From Girardinichthys multiradiatus (lineage: Eukaryota; Chordata; Actinopteri; Cyprinodontiformes; Goodeidae), in assembly GCF_021462225.1 (NCBI RefSeq), contig NC_061795.1, forward strand, positions 47,518,880 through 47,582,879: a DNA stretch of 64,000 bases, given 5' to 3'. Of this stretch, positions 26,901-36,001 are shown piece by piece. Each line of letters starts with the position of its first letter. Position 1 is the stretch's first letter. The translations under genes were made by a program, and so were the position numbers. The notes beneath the pieces are model-generated. The model made no database searches, was not told the DNA's origin, and saw nothing but the letters and a program-made list of their open reading frames with translations.

Positions 26901-27933
26901 GTCAGGTCCCTGCAGGCATAATGATGAGGACAGAGCTCTGACAGGTGTGTGGGTGAGTGTAGAGTTTTGTAAAGCGTTACAGTGTGGTTATAGCCTAGCT
27001 AAAATCACTGAAGTTTGGCATTTTGAGAAGACCAGCGACACAATCTTTAAAGGTTACATTCACTGCTTTTTAAAGGGTAAGCAGGAGGCTTCAGGCTACC
27101 CATCTGAAGCGGTGGATGAGGAGAGCAGGTCGAAGTATGTCGCAGACTACAAACTTCATCAGGGCATCCAATTAGACCCTGAGAAAATCGAGGTGAACCC
27201 TGCCAAAAGACAGGTAGCGAAACTGTGCTTAAACAGCTTTTGGGGAAAGTTTGTGCAGCGAAGTGATCTGTCTCAGACCACAGTCATCACTAACCCTGAT
27301 GAGTTTTTCAGCTTCATGTTCTCGAGTAAATACAGGGTTAACTACTTCCATTTCTTCAACCCTGAAATGTGTGTAGTGCAGTGGGACTACAGCAAACTTG
27401 TCATCTCTCCCCCAAGCAAGGTAAACAATGTCTTTATTGCAGCATTCACCACCGCTTATGCGCGTTTAAAACTTCCCAGCAGCATGGAGCAATTGCAGGA
27501 CAGATTGATTTATATTGACACAGACAGTTTGATTTATGTGACAAAAAGTGGTGAAACTCCTCTGGAGTTGGGGAATTATCTGGGTGATCTTACTGACGAG
27601 CTCGCAGGAGACAGCATTTTGGAGTTTGCATCAACAGGACCCAAGAGTTATGCATATCAAACCAAAAACCAGAAAAAGCTAGTGATACGTGCTAATGGTA
27701 TCACTCAGACGCATGAATGCAGCGAGAGGGTCAATTTGGACAGCATCAAAGGGCTGGTCCAGGGCTACTTACAGGGGTCAACTGAGGGTGTCATTGAAAT
27801 CCCTCAGCACATGATCAGGAGGGATAAAAAGAGATTCCTCTTAAGAAATGCTGCATTTGTTAAAAGGTTTCGGTTGGTGTATGACAAGAGATGCCTTTTT
27901 TCTGACGGGACAACTCTGCCTTTCGGTTATTAG
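23946..27933 (+). pseudogene. polB: protein-primed family B DNA polymerase, one frameshift
   Basis: This is the Polinton replicase, expected to copy the linear element from a terminal protein primer. An N-terminal region of about 250 residues runs from ATG 23,946 in one frame. The rest continues one base out of phase from about 24,705-24,712 to TAG at 27,933, giving roughly 1,330 codons in all. In the second part, counted from 24,901, the exonuclease motifs are DFECF (aa 189), AHNARGYDSY (aa 242) and YCKNDVDIL (about aa 370). The polymerase motifs are DYTSLYPYVN (aa 593), KLCLNSFWGKF (aa 774) and YIDTDSL (aa 871). Cys/His zinc-like clusters occupy aa 45-150. The C-terminal TLPFGY is typical of Polintons. 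All catalytic motifs are intact; the only lesion seen is the frameshift. The apparent start at 24,901 is a GTG inside the open frame and not a real start. Confidence 0.93.
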
Positions 27934-27968
27934 AGCATAAGAAGAAGAAGAAGAAAGATAAAATAAAA

Positions 27969-28640
27969 ATGTTGCAATCTGCCAATTTACAGGAGGTTGA
28001 TTTTGATCCTAGATTTAGAGCACCTTTCTCATGTATAATAATAGGACCCAGTGGTTGTGGAAAAACCTTTTTTGTAAAAAGTGTTTTGCAGAACTGTAAC
28101 CATGTCATGGATGTTGTTCCAGAAAATATTGTGTGGATTTACACTTCTTTTCAATCCATGTATGCTGAATTGCAGAAGATGAATAAAAATATAAAATTTG
28201 TGGAAGGATTGCCTCATTCTTTTGAAGATGAAAACCTGTTTCCTCCTGATCAGAATCATCTGATTATTCTAGACGATGTTATCGCTCAAGCCTCAGATGA
28301 TGAAAACGTGATGAAGGTCTTTACCCAGTTTCGTCACCATCGTAATATGAGTGTTATGATGTTGACTCAGAATGTTTTTCATCAGGGAAAGTTCAGTCGC
28401 ACTATTAGTTTGAACTGTAATTATATGGTGTTGTTTAAAAACCCGAGAGATAAGCTGCAGCTGAATATACTGGCCCGTCAAATGTTTCCATCTCAAAAGG
28501 GTCTCTTCTTGGAGAGTTTTGAAGATGCGACGAGAGAAACTCATGGATATTTAATCATCGATTTTACGCCTACCTGCCCAGAACATTTCAGATTGAGAAT
28601 GTGCCCAGAACAAAGTAAGTCATCATGTCTGCACGTATAA
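27969..28640 (+). CDS. A32/FtsK-HerA type DNA-packaging ATPase
   Basis: The 223-residue protein has Walker A GPSGCGKT at about residues 27-34, Walker B LIILDDV near residue 100, and a TQN sensor-like motif at about residue 133. It matches the genome-packaging ATPases of Polintons, adenovirus-like and giant viruses, which pump DNA into capsids. The ATG at 27,969 lies 35 bases after the polymerase stop, behind a purine-rich GAAGAAGAA stretch, and its 3' end overlaps the start of the next ORF. No stop, frameshift or missing motif is visible, so the gene looks intact. Confidence 0.92.
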   Translation: MLQSANLQEVDFDPRFRAPFSCIIIGPSGCGKTFFVKSVLQNCNHVMDVVPENIVWIYTSFQSMYAELQKMNKNIKFVEGLPHSFEDENLFPPDQNHLIILDDVIAQASDDENVMKVFTQFRHHRNMSVMMLTQNVFHQGKFSRTISLNCNYMVLFKNPRDKLQLNILARQMFPSQKGLFLESFEDATRETHGYLIIDFTPTCPEHFRLRMCPEQSKSSCLHV

Positions 28641-29026
28641 AAAGGAATGTACCATTATTCAGAGCATTGTACCAGGCTACCCCGCAGAAGCGCAAAAATA
28701 TTCTTGCACACTGCTCTCCCGACTTTCTTCAGGCTCTGTGCGAGATTGCTCTGAATATCCTAAAAGGTAACATTAAACTATCACCCTCTCAACACCGACA
28801 ATTGAAGAAACAAAGAAATATCATCAGATTGTTGGGTGATAAGAAAAACGGAATAAAAACTAAACAGCTGGCTCTCAAAAGGCAACGAGGTGGTTTTATT
28901 CTCCCCATCTTAACGGCTCTTGCTCCCTTGATAGGTGATCTAGTGGGTGGTATAATCAGGAGAAAATGTCTCTCAGAACATCGCAGAAGATGTTTCTCAT
29001 TTCCCCTCATCAATTCAAGCGTCTGA
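28625..29026 (+). CDS. conserved small basic protein with hydrophobic C-terminal segment
   Basis: This 133-residue ORF begins at ATG 28,625, overlapping the end of the ATPase gene. The first two thirds are rich in Lys and Arg (KRNVPLFRAL, LKKQRNIIRLL, LALKRQRGG). A hydrophobic stretch then follows, GGFILPILTALAPLIGDLVG, at about residues 94-113. Short basic proteins with such a tail recur in Polinton/adintovirus gene sets and have been compared with adenovirus core or membrane-active minor proteins. The role here is inference. It overlaps the next ORF by about 60 bases in another frame, so the last 20 residues may be poorly constrained. Confidence 0.75.
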   Translation: MSARIKRNVPLFRALYQATPQKRKNILAHCSPDFLQALCEIALNILKGNIKLSPSQHRQLKKQRNIIRLLGDKKNGIKTKQLALKRQRGGFILPILTALAPLIGDLVGGIIRRKCLSEHRRRCFSFPLINSSV

Positions 29027-29316
29027 CCCAGTCAGACACGTCCATCAGACAGACGGCGGAGGAGAATTTGGATGCTGAAATGAGAGCGATAATAAATGAG
29101 CCCGGTTTGACTTCTTATGAAAAAATCAAGAAATATGATGCACTTTTCCAGAGGTATCTGACTCTACTCAAGCAAGGTGTGAAAGAAGAACAGCGGGTAA
29201 GTTTAACGCTGCAGCGTGACACAGAGGTTCCTGAACATGAGCGGTCCCAAGAAAAACAAGGCCCAGGGCAGGACGAGGCCCCTAAGGATCAGGTTGTTAC
29301 GGATAAACCGTTATAA
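28966..29316 (+). CDS. conserved small Polinton protein, function unknown
   Basis: A 116-residue ORF from ATG 28,966 to TAA 29,316 is the last gene of the rightward block. The first 80 residues look helical and charged (LISPHQFKRLTQSD, SYEKIKKYDALFQRYLTLLK). The last 35 are Glu/Lys/Pro-rich and probably disordered. Similar short proteins (N-terminal VLISPHQF-like motif followed by a helical EKIKKY region) are common next to the ATPase in animal Polintons. No activity is known to me. The bidirectional poly(A) signal lies 34 bases after the stop. Confidence 0.7.
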   Translation: MSLRTSQKMFLISPHQFKRLTQSDTSIRQTAEENLDAEMRAIINEPGLTSYEKIKKYDALFQRYLTLLKQGVKEEQRVSLTLQRDTEVPEHERSQEKQGPGQDEAPKDQVVTDKPL

Positions 29317-29342
29317 GAAAATGAAACATGTAGCCTATTTCT

Positions 29343-29355
29343 TTTATTCAATAAA
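29343..29355. terminator. bidirectional poly(A) signal at the convergence point
   Basis: TTTATTCAATAAA gives AATAAA on the plus strand (29,350-29,355) and, read on the minus strand, AATAAA at 29,348-29,343. It separates the rightward and leftward gene blocks. Confidence 0.7.
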
Positions 29356-29477
29356 ATATGTATTGATTATATTTTTAAGTCTAGCTTCATTCTCTACTTC
29401 ACACACTAACATATGATGTCATTACACAAATATTATATCATAAGAAAAAACAAACAATGGAAAAAAAAAAAGACAAT

Positions 29478-30020
29478 TTAAATTCCATAACAATCCAGAA
29501 ACATCTCCAAAGAGCATGTTCCGTGAGTATAAAATGTACAACTTTGATTAATGACACATTTCTGATATTTTTTCACAAAGTTAGATACCATTAAATCATT
29601 CTTAATCACATCTCCGGTGTATTTCGACAACACTTGCTGCATTGATAATCCGCACGCTCTATGACATAGATAAAAAATGCAATGGTGACCGCACACAGTG
29701 GACAGAGTGTTTTGAAGCTGATTATTATGATACAATATTTTTGAGGATCTGTCTTCTAAAAATGTTACGATGCTTGACGGGTAGAACTCGAAATCCGGAG
29801 AGAATCCATAAGAGTCAAAAAAGCTGGATTGACCATTCTCATCCAAAGTCAGAGCTAGCCAGTGTTCTCCAGGCATGTGTGAAGGATGTGTGTTCACAAT
29901 AAAGTAGGCCGGCCCTGGGAATTTGTCAGCTAGCAGCGGGAGCTGGTCGCACGGCCACACACCGCAAAACAAATCTCCCAGCAGATGATGCAGTATGTTC
30001 TCAATTTCATGATTATTCAT
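29478..30020 (-). CDS. adenain-like cysteine protease
   Basis: The 180-residue protein resembles the adenovirus maturation protease, which trims capsid precursor proteins inside the particle. Visible features are the N-terminal FCGVWPCDQLP block, the catalytic His in EHWLALTLD (about residue 53), the acidic residue of the SSFFDSYG block, and an NTLSTVCGHHCIFYL segment with the catalytic Cys at about residue 110-114. The frame is open from ATG 30,020 to the stop at 29,478, and no catalytic residue is missing. It starts 11 bases after the major capsid stop. This is the last gene of the leftward block, ending about 130 bases before the shared poly(A) signal. Confidence 0.92.
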   Translation of the reverse strand: MNNHEIENILHHLLGDLFCGVWPCDQLPLLADKFPGPAYFIVNTHPSHMPGEHWLALTLDENGQSSFFDSYGFSPDFEFYPSSIVTFLEDRSSKILYHNNQLQNTLSTVCGHHCIFYLCHRACGLSMQQVLSKYTGDVIKNDLMVSNFVKKYQKCVINQSCTFYTHGTCSLEMFLDCYGI

Positions 30021-30031
30021 GTCTGACTAGA

Positions 30032-31334
30032 TTAATAATAATCCACCAGCACACGCCTCTTTGAATCAATCTCTAAAATAGAGTCATAACAAGCGTAGAT
30101 GATCAGCGTGGTGGTATGAGGCAACGGGTTTCTGAAACGCATTTCCAGTCTTAAATTCCCACTGGAAACTGGAGATAGAGCATCTGTGTCCTCACCCGGG
30201 TTAAGATTAAATGTGAATAGAGAGTATCCTTGATTAAATTCCTGACGTGTTATACTCAGCGGAAGATCTTTTAGATGTCGTCCTGTAGCTGTAAACAAGT
30301 TGTAATACTCTCTCACTGAATGACCTTGGTTAAAATTTGGCTGGAAGGCCTGGAATTTGTCTGCCATCCTTACACAAAGCTAAATATTCCATATCAAAAT
30401 GATTAAAGTCAAACGGATTGAGATTGCGTGTTCCTGTAAAAGCGTCATGATCCAGTAACGCAATCACCACATACTTGGGAAAGATGCCTAAGAAAAGATT
30501 CTCTTGGTTGCATACCCTTGAATTTTCAGGGATGGACTATGTTTTTACATTCACACGTGAAAGTGGATACAGAGCATTTGCTTTCATTAAAGCTGTAGTG
30601 TGACCCAGTCGTACAGCTGGAGAGACAGTAACTTTTTTGATAAAAAGAGATGCTCCTAATATCCTGAGTTTGAAAGTAGAGTCTCTTGCGGCCATGAGAC
30701 AAAAGGCATCGTTGGCTCTTGTAAGTTTAATTTTGAGGTCAACAGAGTTTAAAAGAAGTCTTTCACAGAAAAATATGTCTGCATGCAGGGGGCCTAGGAG
30801 ATGTACCTCCCTGGAATTTTCCGTAAAGCCTGCTCTGCTGTTAAGACCTTGGTTAGGGCCGTTAGTTGTAACAATAGAGTTCAGAGCCCCTACAGTGTCT
30901 TTATAAAAAAGACCAGAGCTAAACTGACTTTTTAAAGAATCCTCAGAAAAGTTTAACAATGTCTCAATCATGGCTCTGTATGGATGTGTAGCGCTGGATT
31001 GTGAAATCAATCGATCTCCGAGAGTGACGTCACACTGACTGAAGATGGTGTTTAACGAGTAGTTGATGAGCCCTACAGGTGCATCATCCGGCAGGTTTGT
31101 TCCATCCTCGTTGGTAATTTTCACTCTGAGATGCAACAGCGTATCGTTGAGATCTAGATACTTTTCTCCGTCTCCCGGAATGAAAAACTCGATCGGGCCT
31201 CCATCGGTGATTGCTGATAAAGGCTGGATCTCGGTGTAAATTTTATCTTCAATCGATAGCTGCGTCATCGGGGCAGAAAATAAGTCCAACTCTGCCAGCG
31301 TGCACTCTGATTATTTGTTATGTAAAAGAGCCAT
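30032..31334 (-). pseudogene. major capsid protein (double jelly roll), three lesions
   Basis: This is the Polinton hexon-like major capsid gene, recognisable by ELDLFSAPMTQLSIED near the N-terminus, LFSQCDVTLGDRLIS, and a C-terminus ending in RRVLVDYY. The ATG at 31,334 overlaps the stop of the upstream pVI-like gene. Three independent breaks are visible: an in-frame TAA at codon 8 (31,311-31,313), an in-frame TAG at 30,537-30,539, and a frameshift between about 30,333 and 30,365. Between breaks the frame is open and the total length of about 434 codons fits the family. The gene cannot make a full capsid protein. I leave the pieces separate and give no repaired reading. Confidence 0.93.
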
Positions 31335-31778
31335 TATTTAAATATATCAAAACATGCGGATGACTTCCTTCCTCTTCGTTTGTCAGCTCCAACTGATCTC
31401 CTTTTTCGCGTTTGTCGTTGTTTTTTAACTGTCCTTAAACGATCACCAGGGGGTCTTGTTCTGGGTCTTTTGGATAAAATCATAATTCCTGAACCTTCTT
31501 GACCTTCGGTGTGTGTAGAACCACTCATTTTACTCACGGCTCTACCGATGACATCCGAAGCGATATTTGATGCAGCCGTTTTAAGATGGGGTTTTGCAAT
31601 AGCAAATCCTTTTCTTAACCAGAGGGGATACGAAGCGAAATAATTTTGAAAATAATGATCCAATTCCGCGTCCGTACATGACCGGGGCCCCATAAAACCC
31701 TGGCAGATTACCGCCTGATTGACTTACATAGTAATTTACAAAGCGATTTGGATCACGTCTCAGACTTAGCTGTGCCAT
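31334..31778 (-). pseudogene. pVI-like minor virion protein, one frameshift
   Basis: Read from ATG 31,778, the first 56 codons or so carry a Tyr/Gly-rich segment (NLPGFYGAPVMYGRGIG) and an amphipathic LFSKLFRFVSPLVKK stretch. The frame then breaks around 31,608-31,616, in a run of A residues on the coding strand. The remainder, in a neighbouring frame, shows GFAIAKPHLKTAASNIASDV and a very basic end (KKQRQTRKRR). An amphipathic Gly-rich N-terminal half and basic tail recur in the Polinton/adintovirus protein compared with adenovirus pVI, which helps membrane penetration. The comparison is by architecture only. Confidence 0.7.
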
Positions 31779-31890
31779 GTTCTCTCTTGCCTGCTTGATG
31801 CAGTGTTGAAGGACCAGGGTAATATGAATGATAATCAATCAGTCTTAGAGGTTATATACATATCTCTGGAATAGTTTATACAAATAAAAT

Positions 31891-32664
31891 TTATCTCAGG
31901 CTACGTTGTGATATCACCGGTTTGAAGTGTAGTCTTACGATGGTCTTACCATAGACGAAATTTACAGGAACATTTTGGTCCGATTTAATTTCTATATGGA
32001 TATTTTCAATATGTCTTCTGGAAACTGGAAGGTAGTGGGCGGGGTTAAACGTCAGAGTAACCATATCACTGAAGTCGCCTTGTACTTTGACGGTCCGCAG
32101 TAAAGGCGCAAAAGTGTCGCCTACTATTTGCGGGCTGACCACGTCGCTGTAACAGTATAGGTGATAGAAACCAGCCTTTATATCTGCCGGAAAAGGAGCC
32201 AGTTTTGGTTCAGATACATGAATCCATTCCCCTGGTTTCACGCCCATCAAATAAGCCAGAGTGTTGAAGAAGCGTATTTCATACGGACCGCTTGCTTGAA
32301 ATGCAAATCTCTTTTGAACTTTGCTGAATTTAATGCGGACACCCGAGTTCATTTTTTTGAAAAACATTTCCATCTCTGTCTCGAGTTGAATAGCGCTGTT
32401 ATAGTAGCCACTTCTGATCCTTTGCGTATTGATCTCCACATCGCCAACCTTCCTCCATTCAAAGTAGGCATCATAATCCGGTAAATTATGCCATGTATGA
32501 GGGTATGAAATCTCTACTAATGCAACCATCCATTGGCCTTCTAAATCAATATGTTGAGCTAAATTTACACGGAAACTCGAACTGGTATTATTTTTAAACA
32601 CTTCCATGCTAGCATTAGAGGGAAGGGTAATGTAAAAACCGTCATCCTCTGCCTTGCGTTCCAT
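31891..32664 (-). CDS. minor capsid (penton-like) protein
   Basis: The 257-residue ORF matches the Polinton minor capsid protein, a single-jelly-roll protein thought to occupy the fivefold vertices. Landmarks are FYITLPSNASMEVFKNNTSS at residues 10-29, QWMVALVEISYPHTWHN at residues 44-60, and a C-terminal IVRLHFKP strand. Length and start (ATG 32,664) agree with the family and the frame is unbroken. It lies between the integrase and the pVI-like gene, 39 bases from the integrase stop, in the usual Polinton order. The capsid set is therefore mixed: penton open, hexon broken. Confidence 0.88.
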   Translation of the reverse strand: MERKAEDDGFYITLPSNASMEVFKNNTSSSFRVNLAQHIDLEGQWMVALVEISYPHTWHNLPDYDAYFEWRKVGDVEINTQRIRSGYYNSAIQLETEMEMFFKKMNSGVRIKFSKVQKRFAFQASGPYEIRFFNTLAYLMGVKPGEWIHVSEPKLAPFPADIKAGFYHLYCYSDVVSPQIVGDTFAPLLRTVKVQGDFSDMVTLTFNPAHYLPVSRRHIENIHIEIKSDQNVPVNFVYGKTIVRLHFKPVISQRSLR

Positions 32665-32703
32665 GATGCTGTATGAATCATTAGGTTTTAGTACACACCT
32701 ATT

Positions 32704-33774
32704 TTATACGTTTCGTAGTTCATCAAACTTGATCCAACTGTTGAATTTCTCAGGCCAATTTTTCCAGCGTACAAAAACCTGTTTGACACCCTTGACGGTG
32801 CGTTGATTTAATATTTTCTCCACTTGATACATCTTGTCCTTAAATATTTTTACTTTTTGAAGTTCCTCAGCGTAAAAAGATCCCTCAATTGGTTTTCCAT
32901 CCAAATCTTTGAGTTTGTATACAGGAGGAGATCGGGGTATCCGCTCATACACTGTAAACACTTCATCCGTAAAACTCTGTTTGTATTTTTTGTCAAACAC
33001 TCCACGTACCTTGGATATTCTGACAAGATCCCCCTGTTTAAACATTGTCACTGAGTCCCTGCAATATCTGTTGGAGGTAACATCGTACAGATTCTGAAAC
33101 ACTTGAAAGGCATTTTCTGAGGTCACTTCCATTGGGCTCATCTTAATGCTGGTGTGGTAGCTGTGGTTGTAGCTTCTAGTTAAATTTTGCAGGACGTCAA
33201 TGTACCGCCGGGTGTTGTTAGCAGTAAAATATCTCCACATCCTTGTTTTTAACGTACGGTTAAACCTCTCAACCACATAGGCTTTTGCTTCACTTGCTGT
33301 GGCAAAATGTTCAATACCGTGTTTCTCCATTAGAAGCTTAAATTTCTTGTTAAAAAATTCTTTCCCTGCATCAGTCTGAAATTTTTTTGGGACCTGGCTT
33401 TCTTTAAAAACTGATTCAAAAGCCTTTAGCACCTCTGCAGCAGTTTTCCTCTTCAAAACACGTACATACGCCCTCTTTGAAAAGATGTCAATGACTGTTA
33501 ATAAATAATTGTAACCGTCATTTTCCTTAGCCAGAGCTTGCATGTCACAGAGATCGGCTTGGAACTGTCTCAATGGTCTGGTGACAAAAACTCTGTTTCT
33601 CGGGAACTTTATTCTTGCAGGTTTATGTAGAGTATAGGTATCTTCTCCCGATAAAAAATCTTTAACTTTTTCAACCGCTACCTTCTTCCCCGTTTCATCT
33701 TGTATAACCCTCCTCAACCTTTCTAAACCCCCTAAACTTCCAGGATTTGATGGGTTGTAATATACATTTTTCAT
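32704..33774 (-). CDS. retroviral-type integrase with C-terminal chromodomain
   Basis: The 356-residue enzyme inserts the element into target DNA and makes the six-base duplication. The DDE core is visible: Asp in FQADLCDMQA (about residue 79), Asp in FQTDAGKEFF (about residue 134), and Glu in YVVERFNRTLK about 35 residues later. An SH3-like C-terminal region is followed by a chromodomain (YQVEKILNQRTVKGVKQVF, then VRWKNWPEKFNSWI) at about residues 303-345. ATG 33,774 is preferred over a GTG eight codons upstream. The frame is intact. The chromodomain could bias insertion toward methylated histone sites. The insertion seen here lies in another transposon, which would fit heterochromatin targeting but does not prove it. 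Confidence 0.95.
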   Translation of the reverse strand: MKNVYYNPSNPGSLGGLERLRRVIQDETGKKVAVEKVKDFLSGEDTYTLHKPARIKFPRNRVFVTRPLRQFQADLCDMQALAKENDGYNYLLTVIDIFSKRAYVRVLKRKTAAEVLKAFESVFKESQVPKKFQTDAGKEFFNKKFKLLMEKHGIEHFATASEAKAYVVERFNRTLKTRMWRYFTANNTRRYIDVLQNLTRSYNHSYHTSIKMSPMEVTSENAFQVFQNLYDVTSNRYCRDSVTMFKQGDLVRISKVRGVFDKKYKQSFTDEVFTVYERIPRSPPVYKLKDLDGKPIEGSFYAEELQKVKIFKDKMYQVEKILNQRTVKGVKQVFVRWKNWPEKFNSWIKFDELRNV

Positions 33775-33914
33775 GATCCTTCTTTCAGACAAAAACACAT
33801 TCAGATAATAAAGATCAATTCAAACATTGCAATCTTTAAAAAAAAACAAAAAACTGTTATATATGTATACCAGTAGAAAGCTGAGAGAGAATACAGAAAA
33901 TACAAAACAAGTCA

Positions 33915-34754
33915 TCAATCATCTGAGATCGGATCGTAGCACTCTGAGACAGAGTTAAGCTGCTTGAGACAATCATTACCGCTCATCTTATCGTACATAT
34001 CAGTGATTGCACTATGGAAGCCTTGTACCGATTTCAGTTCATATAAAACCGTCTCAGCAATCGTTTTCACTCTGAAGTCATCTTCTTGTATGCGTCGAAG
34101 TGTCAGAAGTTTCCGAATAGCAGGAAGGAGCTTGGGGTTTACGAGTCGTCGCACGATGCGTTGAAAGTTGACTTGGTAATACTCCTCCTCCAATATCTCC
34201 AGGCACTGATGCTGTCGTTGGCTCGGGTGGTTCGTTATGCACCCTTAACAGGTTTCTTTGACATAGTTCAAACAGGTTATGTTGAATAAATGAAGTATTG
34301 CTGTTTTCACCGTATTGATGAGAGCGCTTGAGATCCAGCCGTCAATTTCATCACCCTGATTACTCTCCTCCTCCTCTGGTGAAGGCTGAGGGGCAGGTAT
34401 CGGGTCTGGAGTTGGTGGGGAGGGTGAGTAGCTGATGGTTGCCTTGTCCTCCACGATCACCCTCTTGTCTTCAGGTTGGATATCTGTGTGTACAGACTCA
34501 GCCACGCATAGTGGTGAATAGAGGCCGGGTGAAGGCGGATGATACGATCTGAGGTTGTATCCTGTCGGTGTCCCTGAACTGAATAGGGACTCAAAGAGCT
34601 GCGACGATGAGGCGACTGGTGAGTAGAGGTCTGGAGAAGGTGGATGATATGGCCCGGTGTTGAAGCTTTTATCATCATGATTAGGAGAGAAGACGGTCTC
34701 TTCTTGCTGGCTGTAGAGGTCCCAGTATGGTGTTTTCCCGTACGCTCCATACAT
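33915..34754 (-). pseudogene. unrecognised proline-rich accessory protein with an internal stop
   Basis: From ATG 34,754 the frame encodes 168 residues rich in Pro, Ser and Tyr, with the motif YHPPSPDLYSP/YHPPSPGLYSP twice (about residues 36-46 and 68-78). An acidic tract (SPEEEESNQGDEIDG) follows, then a hydrophobic end. TAA stands at 34,245-34,247. The same frame stays open for 110 further codons to 33,915, giving a helical, charged segment (LEEEYYQVNFQRIVRRLVNP, LLPAIRKLLTLRR) with no ATG of its own. The simplest reading is one gene with a nonsense mutation. Alternatives are a true stop plus a spliced second product. It sits just upstream of the integrase, where Polintons carry lineage-specific genes. 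I do not recognise a domain. Confidence 0.55.
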
Positions 34755-34819
34755 TCTCAAGGTCTGCCGCCCGCCGTTATGAAGAAGAAGAGTCTGTGAG
34801 CTCGCAGTTAGACCCTAAT

Positions 34820-34884
34820 ATATAGCGCAGGAAGGTGGGAGGGTCCTCAAGAAGGGGAGTGGGTCCTCAAAAGAGGGTGGGTCC
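34820..34884. repeat. short tandem repeat between accessory genes
   Basis: A unit containing GGGTCCTCAA followed by G/A-rich sequence is repeated about four times. It separates the two right-end accessory loci. Confidence 0.6.
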
Positions 34885-35776
34885 TCAAAAGAGGGTGGGC
34901 TTTAGATCCACAACAGGGAACGTCAGGATTCTTTTCACTGACATAACATCAATCCAGCAGCGTGAGTTTTCGAAAAGGTTGGAAAGACGCTGTCCAATTT
35001 CATTCATCTTCTCAACCCAAGCATCATACGGTAGAGCCAGCACAGTCTTGAATACACCGCAGTTCTGATTGAATGCCTCCAACACAAACAGATCTGAGGG
35101 GGTCGTCTGGTTATTCTTGCGTTTGCTTGCCTGAAAAGACCAGCGGCCATTTGCTGTGGTTTTTGACCCCCACACTGCACTAAAGAGAGGTTCTCTCGCA
35201 GCTATTTTGACATCAGAAGGACACATTCTCATCCTTTTTGCTGGTCGAGGAGAGCTTTCATCTTCATCCTCCCTTTCGTACACTGAGACTGATTCAGGGT
35301 TATCGTTAAGGTGTGGGATTGCCAGCCGTAACACAGCCCAGTCGTTGTGGGTGAGAGTACACAGAGCCAATGATCCATTAAATACCTCGTCTTGATCCAA
35401 TTGATACAGGCAGAGCTCTCCTATTTCGTACATATGGTTCCAAAGACCACTCTTCCTGCAGAGTGTCGAACGGAGGCCTTTGTACCTTGCATAGGTGATA
35501 TGTTGATTTCTTCGGGGCATCCATTTCACGGCGCGTATGCCTGTAGACGGTTACTGGGGTTTCACACAGAAGAGATGTACGTCTTAGCTGACCTGAGGCC
35601 TGTTTTTCATCCATTGTTGTTGGTGAAGTTGAATCATCATCTGCAGAGTATGTTACGATAGGAATTCCGATGGGTATCTCAGACGAGGAAATAGATGATG
35701 TAGATGGTTGTTCATCATCTTGGCACATCTTGCTTTTCTCCCCGGTTTGATGAAAAACTCTCTTAACTCTAACCAT
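34885..35776 (-). pseudogene. unrecognised right-end accessory locus, two overlapping frames
   Basis: ATG 35,776 opens a 132-codon frame with a Ser-rich, probably disordered N-terminal half. A second frame, with ATG at 35,520, overlaps it by about 150 bases and runs to 34,885. This second part looks like a folded domain: TYARYKGLRSTLCRKSGLW, MYEIGELCLYQLDQDE, ALCTLTHNDWAVLRLAIPHL, an acidic linker with the basic AKRMR, and a C-terminal FKTVLALPYDAWVEKM region. The overlap with no good intron suggests one gene of about 290 codons broken by a frameshift near 35,500-35,530, but two genes or splicing from the adjacent TIR exons cannot be excluded. It is the first gene of the leftward block. I do not recognise the family. 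Confidence 0.5.
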
Positions 35777-36001
35777 TGTTCAACAAGCGTTCTTTTCCAG
35801 CGAATGCTGCAGGTAAATTGTTGCGTTTTCCGCTAGTATTTAAAACAAACAATGAAGAACGCCCCTCTGTTTTTTAATTTGTTGATTCTAGATTCGCCTC
35901 CTAATGACAAAATCCGCAGACGCGTTAATTCATTAAACAGTGGATGTGTATTGTCAGACAATGCTCCAGACTTATAGCCAGGAAAGTGCCATTTTCCTCT
36001 C
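35777..36001 (-). promoter_or_regulatory. promoter-like region of the leftward block
   Basis: Immediately inside the right TIR lies a third copy of the GGCTATAAGTCTGGAGC/ATTGTCTGACAAT unit (about 35,945-36,000), and a TTAAATA box lies near 35,840 on the minus strand, upstream of ATG 35,776. Role inferred from position and motif. Confidence 0.45.

Noticed and set aside
33775..33798. Upstream GTG start for the integrase
   Set aside because: The ATG at 33,774 begins the family-typical N-terminus; the eight extra codons have no support.
34885..35776. LxCxE retinoblastoma-binding motif, suspected because related viruses can carry such early genes
   Set aside because: The Cys/Glu clusters seen (LLCET, and LCVAE in the neighbouring gene) have the wrong spacing.
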